Shown here piece by piece: positions 7,806-16,090 of a DNA stretch of 30,627 nucleotides. The stretch is from the IMG/VR virus record IMGVR_UViG_3300027841_000032, positions 1 through 30,627 of that record, one strand, 5' to 3'. The position numbers and the translations under genes were made by a program. Each line of letters opens with the position of its first letter. The first letter of the stretch is position 1. The notes below the pieces were generated by a model. That model searched no databases and was not told the origin of the DNA. It worked only from the letters and a program-made list of their open reading frames with translations. Source of the DNA: a virus.

Positions 7806-9308
7806 TCACACCTCGTAGAAGGCGATCTTGCCGAGTCGCAGACAGTACGGAGCTGCGCCCGTGGTGGTGTTGTCAGGGCACGCGATCGGCAGCGCGGAGT
7901 AGGTGGTAGGCGTCGAGTCAAAGGCCTTGTAGAACGCCACGTGAGAGATCTCTTCGAAGGTCGTGGAGAGTTTGTCCGTTTGCTTGCTCGAGAAGTCCGT
8001 GGGCCACTCCGCGGTTGCCTTCGGGTGCCTGGCCGCCCGCGGAAGGATGTTCGCGTCCGTGGTCTTCTCGCTCGGCCCGAGTCCGGCGAAGGACTCGGCG
8101 ACGGCCGCGCAGTACTCGTCGAGGTGCTCCGCGTCAGCCATGACCCAATCGCCCGAGATGAACATGGTGATGTCGATCGGGTCGTAGAGGTCAATCGTGT
8201 ACGGGCCCGCACCGCTCTGCGCGTAGATGCGTGAGCGCACGAGCTTCTTCTGCGTCGAGCTCCATAGCGCAATGTAGGCCTCTGTCACGGGCGCAACGTC
8301 GCTCGTGACGGAGATCTGCTTCGGGTTGGTCGGGGCAGCGGCCAGCCTGACCGCGTTCGGGCTTGCCGCGTTGACCGTCCTTGGCCATCGGATCGTGGTG
8401 TCGTCCTTCCACCCGCCACCGTTGCCCCCGGCGCTCTTCGGCTCCGGGATCTGGACCTTCAGGATAATGTCGATGTCCCAGTCGGTCACCGTCGTCATCG
8501 TCAGGTCCGCATGCTCCGGGTGCTTCGACGTGATGGCGTTGGCGGCCAGGAGCTGGAGCGTGCCGGTGGCCGCCCGGGTGTACTGCTCCTCAGCGTCCGC
8601 GGCGACCGTGATTGCCACATGCATGGTGCAGGGCCCGTAGACGGCGGGGTACGGGAAGGCCTTCTCGATCGCCCCGCTCGAGTCCTGCGCGTCCTTGGCG
8701 ATCTGCGCCCAGTTGCTGTCGCGGGGCGGGTACTTGATGACGTCCTGGAGCTTGCGCCTCTTCGCTGCGTCGTTGTCCGCGTCGGTGCCGAACCGCAGAC
8801 CATCGACGTCGACCGAGGCCGTTGCGTTGGACCCTGCAGGCGGGGAGGTCCACGTCATGACCGTGCCGGCCACCTGATTCGTGCGCTTCCCGACGTCGAC
8901 TCCGACGATCGGGATCTGGTCGCCGTCGACCACCGTGCTCGTGGTCGCGACCTTGTACCGCAGCCCGCTGACCTTGATCTCGGTGTCGACCGGGTAGGTC
9001 ACTGTCCCGGAACAGTCGGCGAGCACGTAGCCGGTGGCCCCGGCGCCGTAGCTGACCACCACTCCGCGCTGGGTGCAGAGCCGGTCGAGGTCCGCGCCGT
9101 AGGAAGCATCTGGCATCTGCGCGTCCTGGAGGGCCACTTGCCGCGCCAGGATCATCTGAGCGGCCGCGGCAACAGCGGTCGCACGGGCGTAGGTGTCAGA
9201 GCCGCGGGCGACGTTCTTGCCTGGCACGAGGCGGGCGACGTCGAGGCAGTACCCGTCGCGGAGCTCGGCAAGCGATGGGAGTTCCAGCCGTGTGATTTCG
9301 TCTGCCAT
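7806..9308 (-). CDS. Baseplate J-like protein (Mu gp47-like)
   Basis: 500 residues, 4 bases after the gp46-like gene. The N-terminus carries the classical pattern of this family: a helix, then DTYARATAVAAAAQMILARQ, then D-A-S-Y-G-A-D-L-D-R-L-C-T-Q-R-G-V (the family's 'A-x-G-x-x-L-D-x-x-A' region), a beta segment with T-Y-P-V-D-T-E-I-K-V-S-G-L-R-Y, and after it P-P-R-D-S-N-W-A-Q-I-A-K. Baseplate J proteins form the wedge that triggers sheath contraction. It is longer than Mu gp47 (about 360), with extra sequence after residue 270 (a Gly/Asn-rich linker GGNGGG and a C-terminal half with RHPKATAEWP). The neighbours are all baseplate genes. Confidence 0.88.
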   Translation of the reverse strand: MADEITRLELPSLAELRDGYCLDVARLVPGKNVARGSDTYARATAVAAAAQMILARQVALQDAQMPDASYGADLDRLCTQRGVVVSYGAGATGYVLADCSGTVTYPVDTEIKVSGLRYKVATTSTVVDGDQIPIVGVDVGKRTNQVAGTVMTWTSPPAGSNATASVDVDGLRFGTDADNDAAKRRKLQDVIKYPPRDSNWAQIAKDAQDSSGAIEKAFPYPAVYGPCTMHVAITVAADAEEQYTRAATGTLQLLAANAITSKHPEHADLTMTTVTDWDIDIILKVQIPEPKSAGGNGGGWKDDTTIRWPRTVNAASPNAVRLAAAPTNPKQISVTSDVAPVTEAYIALWSSTQKKLVRSRIYAQSGAGPYTIDLYDPIDITMFISGDWVMADAEHLDEYCAAVAESFAGLGPSEKTTDANILPRAARHPKATAEWPTDFSSKQTDKLSTTFEEISHVAFYKAFDSTPTTYSALPIACPDNTTTGAAPYCLRLGKIAFYEV

Positions 9309-9312
9309 TGGG

Positions 9313-9777
9313 TCACCCGACGAGGGACTTCGTGTCCCACGCCTTCCAGGTCTTGAGGCTTCGCCAGCTCACGAGCGCGAAGAGGCGCGTTCCTTCCACG
9401 ATGGTCTCGATCGACTCGATGACGATCGATCCGTCGCTCGTGGCGGGCATCAGCGCTTCACGCACGTACGAGTCCACCTGCTTGCTCACGTTCGGGCCGA
9501 TCTTCGTGGGCTTCTTGAGGCCGATCGTCGGGTCCGCCTTGAGCGAGCCGCGGCTGTTTTTGAGCAGGAGGTAGACCCTCTGCTGCTCGTCGCCCCAGGC
9601 CGTCTCATTGCCGTAGGCGTCAATCACGTAGTCGTTCGTGTCGTCGTCGACCTCGGAGCTTGTCACCCCGCCCATCTGCGGCACGCCGTCGATGGTCTCG
9701 GCGAGCGGCCCGCTGGCGGTCACGTACTCCGTGCCTCCTGGCATCGACCCGCAGGGAGCTGTCCCGCCGCCCGCCAT
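9313..9777 (-). CDS. Mu gp46-like / GpW-gp25-like baseplate wedge protein
   Basis: 154 residues; start ATG 9777 shares one base with the stop of the repeat gene (TGATG). The first 45 residues are Gly/Pro-rich. From about residue 60 it follows the gp46/gp25 pattern: NDYVIDAYGNETAWGDEQQRVYLLLKN is split by an acidic turn, then the strand-helix order with KQVDSYVREALMPATSDGSIVIESIETI near the C-terminus. In Mu-like phages this wedge component partners the J-like protein encoded immediately downstream. The identification rests on the C-terminal pattern and position. Confidence 0.72.
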   Translation of the reverse strand: MAGGGTAPCGSMPGGTEYVTASGPLAETIDGVPQMGGVTSSEVDDDTNDYVIDAYGNETAWGDEQQRVYLLLKNSRGSLKADPTIGLKKPTKIGPNVSKQVDSYVREALMPATSDGSIVIESIETIVEGTRLFALVSWRSLKTWKAWDTKSLVG

Positions 9778-10091
9778 CACTCCTCCACCAGGTCGAGCGG
9801 GCACGTCGGGATCGTCGGCCACGGGATCGCGATCGTCGGGATGGCGAGCGAGATCGACGGGATCGGAATCCGGATGCTGAAGCTCAGTCCAAGGTCGGGC
9901 AGGTCGAGTGAAAACATGGGCAGGCTGATGCTCGGGAGGGACAGGCTGATCGATGGGATCGGGATGCGAATCGAGAACGACAAGCCGAACTCCGGCAGCT
10001 CCAGACTGAACATGGGCAAAGAGAACGACGGCAGCGAGAGCGAGATCGACGGGATGGCGATGCGCGGGAAGGCGAACTTGCAGAGCGACAT
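9777..10091 (-). CDS. Ile/Pro/Ser/Leu repeat protein in the baseplate module
   Basis: 104 residues; start ATG 10091 shares one base with the stop of the gp45-like gene (TGATG). The protein is almost only I, P, S, L, F: after MSLCKFAFPRIA come two near-identical 32-residue units (residues 13-44 and 45-76) containing IPSISLSLPS, SLPMFSL, LP and GLSFSIRIP, then a shorter third copy and a PWPTIPTCP end. Charged residues are scarce and the prolines recur every 5-8 residues, which disfavours membrane helices and fits a beta-solenoid or fibrous extension. Located between the spike (gp45) and wedge (gp46) genes, it may sit on the spike or central hub. No family is recognised. Confidence 0.7.
   Translation of the reverse strand: MSLCKFAFPRIAIPSISLSLPSFSLPMFSLELPEFGLSFSIRIPIPSISLSLPSISLPMFSLDLPDLGLSFSIRIPIPSISLAIPTIAIPWPTIPTCPLDLVEE
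9864..10055 (-). repeat. Two tandem 96-base units coding 32-residue repeats
   Basis: Codes residues 13-76 of the Ile/Pro/Ser/Leu protein. The two protein units differ at only about five positions (F/I, E/D twice, F/L), while synonymous differences are visible in the DNA, so the duplication is not very recent and the protein sequence appears to be kept. Confidence 0.75.
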
Positions 10092-10732
10092 CAGATCAAG
10101 AGTCCCGGGTTCGGCTTGGTGATTGGGCCCGTGGCGAGCGGGAGGCCCGCGGTGCGTGTCGTCTGGAGCACTCCACTGTTGTTGATCAGAGCGTTGCCCG
10201 TAACGATGATGTCCTTGCCGGCTAGGTTGATGTTCTTGTCCGGCGTCGAGACGGCGAAACCGTTCTCCTCGCTCAACTCCATGAAGAACCCGTTGCCGAG
10301 CATGATCTTGAACGAGCCCTTGGGGTCGATACGGAAGACGATCTGCTTGCCTCGCGCGTCGGGTACTAGCATCGAGATCGAGCCGCCCGCGGCGAGCCTG
10401 AGGGTGTTCTTCCCAACGCTGTACAGGCCGACGTCGCCCTTGCCGAGCTTGCCGTACGCGTCGGCGAAAGCGAGCGCACGAGAGGCGAAGGCGACAATGG
10501 TCGCGCCCACGCGAAGGGTGAGATACTCCGACCCGTCCGGCGGGCGAGAGACGAAGCCGTAGTGTTGCCACCACTCGGAGGGCTCGGAGACCTCGTCCGC
10601 CACAACCCCGGATGGGTCATCCGGATCCTTCTCTGGCGTCTCTGCGAACACGGAGACGATGGTTCCGAGCTTGCCGATGAGCTCCGTGCGCTTGACGGTC
10701 AGTACCTCGAGGAGTGAGCCAAAGGCACTCAT
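10091..10732 (-). CDS. Mu gp45-like baseplate spike protein
   Basis: 213 residues; ATG 10732 overlaps the upstream stop as ATGA, excluding a longer upstream extension. The segment WWQHYGFVSRPPDGSE, followed by a hydrophobic strand and A-S-R-A at residues 80-120, is the hallmark of the Mu gp45 family (the OB-like domain with the phrase 'Y-G-F-x-S-x-P'). The C-terminal half is a series of short strands with Asn/Gly turns (NGFAVSTPDKNINLAGKDII), typical of the triple-stranded beta-helix of membrane-piercing spikes. It forms the trimeric needle tip of the tail under the hub. It sits directly after the gpP-like hub gene. Confidence 0.85.
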   Translation of the reverse strand: MSAFGSLLEVLTVKRTELIGKLGTIVSVFAETPEKDPDDPSGVVADEVSEPSEWWQHYGFVSRPPDGSEYLTLRVGATIVAFASRALAFADAYGKLGKGDVGLYSVGKNTLRLAAGGSISMLVPDARGKQIVFRIDPKGSFKIMLGNGFFMELSEENGFAVSTPDKNINLAGKDIIVTGNALINNSGVLQTTRTAGLPLATGPITKPNPGLLI

Positions 10733-11868
10733 GGCGCGTCCACATCCGAGAACTGGATTGCCCCCAGCGGGAGCAATCGAAGCTGCGTCGTTGTCTGGCC
10801 GCCGGACGACCGGCGGAATGTGCGCTGCGCGATCCACATGTCCTTGAAGACGCCCAGCGGCTCATCCTGCACCGTCGCAATGGTGTCAACGGCGTAGACC
10901 GAGCCTGTCACCGGGTCGGTGTGCCCGAGCACGGTGCACTCGTAGACCTCGGCGCTTTGCATCTTGGCGCTCATCTCCTGGATCGCGAACGCGAGGGCCT
11001 CTGCGGCCGTTGTGGCGTTGTCGTGGACCACGTAGAGCGGCTTGTAGAGCCGCCAGTCGAGGTCCCACTTGGTCCCCTGCACGGTCTTCGTGGCGAACTC
11101 TTTCCCGCCCGCCTTGCCTCGGACGAAGACGTGGCTCGGGACGCTCGTGCGGTCCAGCGAATAGGTGGCGTCGAGGACCTGCACGATCTTGTCCCCGAGC
11201 TTGCGGCTGAGCAGGTAGCTCGGCTTCTGCGAGTAGGATGGGGAGCTGATCACGAGCTGCCCGTCCGCTGTGCCCCACAGCCAGAGGCCGAACCGGCGGA
11301 GGTTGCGGGCGAGGAAGTCGAAGGCTCCCTCGTTGGCCTGCGGGCGGACGTACTCGATGCGCTTGGTCTCAGCGCCGGCGCTCTTCGCCTTGCCGTCGAT
11401 CGCCGTGCCGCTGAGGAGCTTGCGATTGGCCTCGTTGTCGTAGATGACGTTCGGGCGGAACGGCGTGTAGCGCCCGCCCGCATCGAAGTTCCAGTAGATC
11501 TGGTCGACGACGGTCTGCACGAGCTCGGCGAGTGATACGTCCTTGAACGGCGTATCCGGGTGGATGTTCGCGTCCACGAGCGGCTTGCAGATGTCTCGGC
11601 CCGTGATGGTCACCATGGTCGAGCTCGCGCTGGTCTGCGCCCTGACCGAGTCGATCCACCCCGTGCACTGCAGTGCCCCGTCGACCGTGACGGTCACGGG
11701 CACATCGGGCTTTACCGCCTCGCTGATTCGACTCCACTCCTTTGCCGTGCCGAACGTCACGGAGAAAGCGTCCGCCGGGGTCAGGAAGTCCGAGTCGAAG
11801 GTGTAGTCGGACCACTGCTCGAGCTCCACCTTGTCGTCGATGCGGACGACCACCTTGCCGTCGGGCAT
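10729..11868 (-). CDS. Mu gpP-like baseplate hub protein
   Basis: 379 residues; start at 11868 shares one base with the upstream stop (TGATG). The pattern is that of the late control D / gpP / gp27-like hub family: N-terminal VVVRIDDKVELEQWSDY, then DAFSVTFG, T-V-D-G-A-L-Q-C-T-G-W-I-D-S-V, a strand with ITGRDICKPLVDANI, and a region VRPQANEGAFDFLARNLRRFGLWLW, followed by a W-G-T-A-D-G-Q-L-V-I strand. The hub forms the ring at the base of the tail tube and holds the spike. Its neighbours (gpN-like upstream, gp45-like downstream) match the Mu order exactly. Confidence 0.85.
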   Translation of the reverse strand: MPDGKVVVRIDDKVELEQWSDYTFDSDFLTPADAFSVTFGTAKEWSRISEAVKPDVPVTVTVDGALQCTGWIDSVRAQTSASSTMVTITGRDICKPLVDANIHPDTPFKDVSLAELVQTVVDQIYWNFDAGGRYTPFRPNVIYDNEANRKLLSGTAIDGKAKSAGAETKRIEYVRPQANEGAFDFLARNLRRFGLWLWGTADGQLVISSPSYSQKPSYLLSRKLGDKIVQVLDATYSLDRTSVPSHVFVRGKAGGKEFATKTVQGTKWDLDWRLYKPLYVVHDNATTAAEALAFAIQEMSAKMQSAEVYECTVLGHTDPVTGSVYAVDTIATVQDEPLGVFKDMWIAQRTFRRSSGGQTTTQLRLLPLGAIQFSDVDAP

Positions 11869-12779
11869 CAGGACGCCTCGAAGACGAAGAACTCGTCCCC
11901 GTTCTCGAGATACCCGGTGAGCGCGGAGGAAGGATTCAGCATCAGGAAGTCCTCGGTCGACATGCTCCACTTACCGGCCGCTTTCGAGACCGGCTGGCGC
12001 TGGTCGCTCACCTTCTGGGTGATACGCTTGCGCTTGTCCGGAGTGACATTCGCCAGCGTGTCACCTAGCGCGGTCAGTATCTCCTTCGCCGCATTGCTCA
12101 CGCCCCAGGCCTTCGGATCGCTCACGGACTCGAGGGTGTCGATCACGTTGTTGACGGCGGAGATCGCGTCGCCGAGCTTGGCGATTTGCGCGGCCACGTC
12201 CATCTGCGCCATGAGCAGACGCCCCTCGAGGCCGGAGAGTACGTCGAGCGGGTTCGAGCCCTCGTCGTCCTCCCACTCCACGTCAATCTCTCTCGCGGAC
12301 GCGGTCAGGTCCACAAAGCTCACGGCGCCCGAGGTGTTGAGCGGGGCGTTCTCGAGCCCCTGGCCTGGACCTTCGATGTGCTCCTTCCAAGTGACATCAA
12401 TGTCCGCACCGTCGCGCTTGGTCGGGTCCCAATGAACGGAAAACGTCGAGACCTTGCACTGCAGCTCGCCGAACTCCGGATGCACGAGCGTGCCGGCCGA
12501 TGAGTCGTAGAGCGCATCGAGCACATCGCGGAAGATCTCCGGGTACATGAACTTGTACCCCGAGATCCCGTTGCGCAGCAGAAGCTTGAATGTGAACACG
12601 CCAGACGATCGGAAGCCGTTCTCCTGATACCCGCCGGCCACCCCGTACTGATTGTGCTCCGTGAGCCGGTGGGCCACGTCCAGGTCCGTGCTGTAGCACG
12701 GGATCTCGATACCGCGCCACGACAGCGGCAGCAGCGTGCCGAGCGTGTCATACGGGTGGCGTGGTCCGAGGTTGGGCAT
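11868..12779 (-). CDS. Mu gpN-like DNA circularisation / tail protein with LysM-like end
   Basis: 303 residues, 3 bases after the tape measure gene. The first 120 residues have the pattern of the DNA circularisation N-terminal domain of Mu gpN (SWRGIEIPCYSTDLD, LTEHNQYGV..GYQENG, then Y-P-E-I-F-R-D-V-L-D-A-L and a G-T-L-V-H-P-E-F-G-E-L-Q-C strand). The middle is helical. The last 45 residues (KAAGKWSMSTEDFLMLNPSS..LENGDEFFVF) look like a LysM-type module. In Mu-type tails this protein lies between tape measure and hub. A LysM-like end would fit contact with peptidoglycan or a structural role inside the hub; this is inferred from pattern. Confidence 0.82.
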   Translation of the reverse strand: MPNLGPRHPYDTLGTLLPLSWRGIEIPCYSTDLDVAHRLTEHNQYGVAGGYQENGFRSSGVFTFKLLLRNGISGYKFMYPEIFRDVLDALYDSSAGTLVHPEFGELQCKVSTFSVHWDPTKRDGADIDVTWKEHIEGPGQGLENAPLNTSGAVSFVDLTASAREIDVEWEDDEGSNPLDVLSGLEGRLLMAQMDVAAQIAKLGDAISAVNNVIDTLESVSDPKAWGVSNAAKEILTALGDTLANVTPDKRKRITQKVSDQRQPVSKAAGKWSMSTEDFLMLNPSSALTGYLENGDEFFVFEAS

Positions 12780-12782
12780 GGG

Positions 12783-14999
12783 TCAGCGGTTGGAGATCGG
12801 CGTGTTGCGAGAAGGATTCCCGGGAGCCGTGGGCGCTCCGATGTTGTTCAGGCTCGCCGTGGCCTTGTCCCCGGCCGCTGCCACCGCGGCGAGCATGGAG
12901 CGAGTCTTCTCGAGCTCTGCTGCGTTGCCGGCGAGACCAGCGGAGGACTTTTCAGCGGACTGAAACAGCATGTTCAGCGCGGGCCCAAACCCGGTTAGAT
13001 CCAGCGCCTCGTCAGCAACCTTGCCCATCGTGCCGCCGACGTATTCGCTTCCGATGGTCTTCTTCTGGTCGAGTGAAGCCGTCAACTCGCGAGCCTTTGC
13101 GACGTCTGCCTCGGTCGCCTTCCCGCCCTGTCGCTGCACCTTCTTGTGCAGGTTGAAGGCCTCGATGTCGGCGGCGAACTTTCCCTTACCAGCCTCGTCT
13201 CCGAGATCGTTCACCTCGTCGATGACGCTCTTCCCGGTGAGGTAGACCGTTGTCGCGACGAGCCCGATCGCGCCCAGCGCCTGCATGTTCTTCACGTTGA
13301 ACACACCACCCTGAAGACTCGCAGACATCATCGCCTCGACGCCTCGCTGCATGACTCCAGGGATCGCGGCCCGCCCGATCTCCGTCGCAAGCTTGGCTCC
13401 GAACAGCACACCAAGCCCCTCGAACGGATTCTTGCTCACCCACACGGCGAGCTTGGCGAAGCCCTGCGAGAGCCGGAGGATGTCGGGGAGCATCCTCGCG
13501 AACTCCGGCAGAAGCTTTGAGATCTCCGCCTTGAACTTCTCGATCGACACGTCCACCTGGGCCTTGGTCGTGCCCATCACCCGCTCGTATTCCTTGTCCC
13601 GATCCGAGGCGGAGTAGGTGGCCGGCTTGCCGTCGGGCCCGAGCGGCGTCTCTGCTGCGCGGATGCGCGCGAGTACCGCATTGCGCCCAGCTTCGCCCCC
13701 GCCAGCCTTCGAGAAGGTGTCACGAAGTCCTAGCGCAAGGTCGTTGGACGAGCCGGTGAACATGTACCCGTAGGCGCCAAGCTTCTCGTCGCTGGTCTTT
13801 CCGCCATACTTCTTGCCCTTGGGTCCGCCGAACTGCTTCCCACCCTCGATGCCGGCAATCAGGTCCGCCATGATGAGTGCAGGATCGTTGAGCTTGTCGC
13901 CCTTGGTCACGGTGACACCGAGGTCCTTCATGCCCTTGATCTTCTCGGCCATCGTGAACTCGCGCAGCATGTCGACGACCGCTGTACGCGATTCCTCCGG
14001 GCTGACCTTCGACTCCACCGCAAGCTGCGCCCAGCCGCTGACCTTGCGCAGCATGTCTGCGCCGTTGCCGAACTTCTTGCCGGCGCCGCCGAGACGCGCG
14101 AGCTCAGATGCAAGGTCCGCGAACTCCACCGAGCCCGCCTTGCCCTGCTGCACGAGATCGCGCATGAGCTGCTGGATCTCTTCACCCGGGGCGACTCCTG
14201 CCTTGAACGCAGCGGCGTAGACGCTGCCCATATCATCCATGGACACGCCAGCGGCCTTTGCCGTTGTTGCCACATCAGCCAGGTTCTGACGGAACGCCGC
14301 CAGGCCAGTCGCGCCGGCCTTGGCCGACACGGTGCTCATCGCGTCCATCACGTCCTCGGCCTTGTATCCGGTCGTGGTGGCCACGTTCCGAGCGTCGGAC
14401 ATGAGCTTGTTTTGGTCGGGCGCGATGCCACCCATCGAGGCGCTGTTGGCGAGCAGAGCGGCCTTCTCTTCGAGGCTCATCGCACTCATGACCGCCGAGC
14501 CGATCGCGTAGGTGCCAGCCGTGGCGCCGATGCCACCCGCAAGCCCGCCAACCGTGCTGAGCGTGCCTCTCCCGGCCCGCCCGACTGCTCCGGCGGCGCC
14601 CATGACCATCTGCCGGCGCTGCTTCGATACCAACGCCGCAGCCTTCGCTGTCTCGCGCGCGGCCCTGTTCGCTTCCCTGATCTCGGCGTCCGCGGCCTGC
14701 TTGGCGTGCTTGCCGGCCATGATCGCGGAGCGTTCCTTGATCTTGTCCATCCGAGCGGATTGCTTCTCCCTCAGACGAGCCATGCGAGCTTCGTCGTCGG
14801 CCACAGACCGGCCACGGTACGGGCCAGCGCCATGGGCAGACGCCCTTGCCGCTTGCGTCGATGTTCTCGCGGCCCTCTGCGCCTCCCTGATCTGCACGTT
14901 CGCCACGTCGCGCGCACGCTTCTCGAGCGAGTCGAACACGTGCAGGACTTCCCTGCCACCGTCCGAAACGAAGCGCACGCGGACCGGGGCGACTGCCAT
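12783..14999 (-). CDS. Tail tape measure protein
   Basis: 738 residues, the longest gene here, directly after the tail assembly chaperone. Residues 20-130 are a long Ala/Arg/Lys-rich helical stretch likely to form a coiled coil. Residues 145-172 are a Gly/Ala-rich hydrophobic segment (TVGGLAGGIGATAGTYAIGS), and a second hydrophobic segment lies near residues 590-610 (ALGAIGLVATTVYLTG). Residues about 175-400 carry the typical tape measure phage domain with AFRQNLADVATTAKAAGVSMD and a later GSSNDLALGL. It sets tail length; at about 0.15 nm per residue the tail would be near 110 nm (inference). ATG 14999 shares one base with the unshifted chaperone stop. Confidence 0.92.
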   Translation of the reverse strand: MAVAPVRVRFVSDGGREVLHVFDSLEKRARDVANVQIREAQRAARTSTQAARASAHGAGPYRGRSVADDEARMARLREKQSARMDKIKERSAIMAGKHAKQAADAEIREANRAARETAKAAALVSKQRRQMVMGAAGAVGRAGRGTLSTVGGLAGGIGATAGTYAIGSAVMSAMSLEEKAALLANSASMGGIAPDQNKLMSDARNVATTTGYKAEDVMDAMSTVSAKAGATGLAAFRQNLADVATTAKAAGVSMDDMGSVYAAAFKAGVAPGEEIQQLMRDLVQQGKAGSVEFADLASELARLGGAGKKFGNGADMLRKVSGWAQLAVESKVSPEESRTAVVDMLREFTMAEKIKGMKDLGVTVTKGDKLNDPALIMADLIAGIEGGKQFGGPKGKKYGGKTSDEKLGAYGYMFTGSSNDLALGLRDTFSKAGGGEAGRNAVLARIRAAETPLGPDGKPATYSASDRDKEYERVMGTTKAQVDVSIEKFKAEISKLLPEFARMLPDILRLSQGFAKLAVWVSKNPFEGLGVLFGAKLATEIGRAAIPGVMQRGVEAMMSASLQGGVFNVKNMQALGAIGLVATTVYLTGKSVIDEVNDLGDEAGKGKFAADIEAFNLHKKVQRQGGKATEADVAKARELTASLDQKKTIGSEYVGGTMGKVADEALDLTGFGPALNMLFQSAEKSSAGLAGNAAELEKTRSMLAAVAAAGDKATASLNNIGAPTAPGNPSRNTPISNR

Positions 15000-15691
15000 C
15001 AGCTACTTGCTTCCTCGTCGCTTGTCGTCGAACTCGATCCATCGGCAGATTCCGAACCAGGCGAGGATCTGCCAGTCGTAGAGGTCGACAACCGGGCGGC
15101 CAAAGAAACGATCAACTGAACGCACTGACCGTGCGAGAGTTGCCCGAAAGGGACGTGCTCCGCTCCCTCCTTGAGGGCTTCGATCCACCACTCGACCTCT
15201 TCGGTGGTGAGCATCCGGAAGAGCGGGCCCTTGCGGAACTGGAGGGTTTCGTATCCGTCGTAGAGCTGCGTGATCTCGTCGCCGCTGAGCGTCTTCCGGA
15301 TGTCGTCTGGATCGCGATACAGCGGCTTGCGAACATCGTCCTCGTCGCGGCAGGCGTAGCCGAGTAGCTCGACCATGAGCGCCGAGTTGTAGATGCCTCG
15401 CCACGCCTCCTGGTTGACCGCCTTGACTGCTTCCTTGTCGCCGTCGTTCGACTCGCCCAGGATGCGCCGCGTGTGCTTCTCCGCGTCTCCCTTGCAGCGG
15501 TCGATCTCCTGCTGCGTGAGTACCTGGCAGATGAAGTAGCCGAGGGGTTTGCCGTCCTCGCCCATGCGCACCCACGGCAGACGCTCGTGGGGCCGGGCGC
15601 TCTCGAGCATGGCAAGAAAGAGCTTGGCGGGTTCCACGTCCTTGGGAAGTGGAGACGCCGCCTTGCCCTTCGCCATCGGGTCGAAGCCCAT
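14999..15691 (-). CDS. Tail assembly chaperone (unshifted frame)
   Basis: 230 residues, 3 bases after the tube gene and before the tape measure, the standard place for the assembly chaperone. Residues 1-180 are soluble and mostly helical (EPAKLFLAMLESARPHERLPW, LTQQEIDRCKGDAEKHTRRIL, NQEAWRGIYNSALMVELLGYA, TTEEVEWWIEALKEG). The last 30 residues in this frame are an odd Ser/Thr/Gly run (TTGRSSPGSESADGSSS) with weak third-position G/C, whereas the -1 frame over the same DNA has strong third-position G/C and an ordinary protein sequence. This suggests the shifted product is the functional long form. The chaperone coats the tape measure during tail assembly. Confidence 0.8.
   Translation of the reverse strand: MGFDPMAKGKAASPLPKDVEPAKLFLAMLESARPHERLPWVRMGEDGKPLGYFICQVLTQQEIDRCKGDAEKHTRRILGESNDGDKEAVKAVNQEAWRGIYNSALMVELLGYACRDEDDVRKPLYRDPDDIRKTLSGDEITQLYDGYETLQFRKGPLFRMLTTEEVEWWIEALKEGAEHVPFGQLSHGQCVQLIVSLAARLSTSTTGRSSPGSESADGSSSTTSDEEASS
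15003..15146 (-). CDS. -1 frame extension of the tail assembly chaperone
   Basis: Read after a -1 shift at 15146-15152, this adds 47 residues, giving a 229-residue fusion that stops at TAG 15003. The C-terminal part reads DRFFGRPVVDLYDWQILAWF then a short tail with W-I-E-F-D-D-K-R-R; it has aromatic and charged residues spaced as in a folded domain. Third codon positions from about 15110 to 15003 are clearly richer in G/C than in the unshifted frame. Between 15146 and 15110 the bias favours the unshifted frame, so the exact shift point is not certain. Confidence 0.55.
   Translation of the reverse strand, partial: RATLARSVRSVDRFFGRPVVDLYDWQILAWFGICRWIEFDDKRRGSK
15146..15152 (-). promoter_or_regulatory. 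Candidate -1 slippery heptamer C_CCT_TTC
   Basis: In the reading frame of the chaperone the sequence is GTC CCT TTC GGG, which gives the canonical X_XXY_YYZ form (CCC TTT C). A -1 slip repairs CCT to CCC and TTC to TTT and enters the open frame that ends at 15003. A less regular U-rich alternative, GTT TCT TTG, lies near 15105-15113. Confidence 0.5.
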
Positions 15692-15694
15692 GTG

Positions 15695-16078
15695 TTATCC
15701 CATCTCCGGGGTGCCAGCCATGAGCTGGAAGGTGGCCTTGACGTCACCCAGGGCGACGTTCGCTCCGACGCCCGAGATGAAGCCCTTCACGGTGACCTTG
15801 CTCGCTCCCATGTAGCCAGTCAGCTCCATGACCTTGCGCTGCTGCGCCCACGTGAAGTAGTCGAACTCGATCCCGGTGCGCGGGATCAGGTTCTCGACGC
15901 TCACGTTCGTGGTCTCGGCCCCAGGCTGGATGCCAGAGAAGCCGTCGGCGAGCGTGACTGCGGCGGTGTCGTTCGTTGCGTAGTCGATCGAGAAGCTGAC
16001 GGCCTGGGCGACCAGACCACCGGCCCCATCCTCGTTGAACAGGAACATCTTCCCGTTCGCATACTTCTGGAGTGCCAT
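15695..16078 (-). CDS. Tail tube protein (Mu gpM-like)
   Basis: 127 residues; AAGGG lies 8 bases before ATG 16078. The pattern fits myovirus tube proteins: a beta-rich chain beginning ALQKYANGKMFLFNEDG, AVSFSIDYATND near residue 30, and GAETTNVSVENLIPRTGIEFDYF, with W-A-Q-Q-R-K-V-M-E-L-T and a final G-D-V-K-A-T-F-Q-L. The tube forms the inner channel through which DNA passes and lies next to the sheath gene, as in Mu and P2. Confidence 0.85.
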   Translation of the reverse strand: MALQKYANGKMFLFNEDGAGGLVAQAVSFSIDYATNDTAAVTLADGFSGIQPGAETTNVSVENLIPRTGIEFDYFTWAQQRKVMELTGYMGASKVTVKGFISGVGANVALGDVKATFQLMAGTPEMG

Positions 16079-16090
16079 GGCTTAGCCCTT

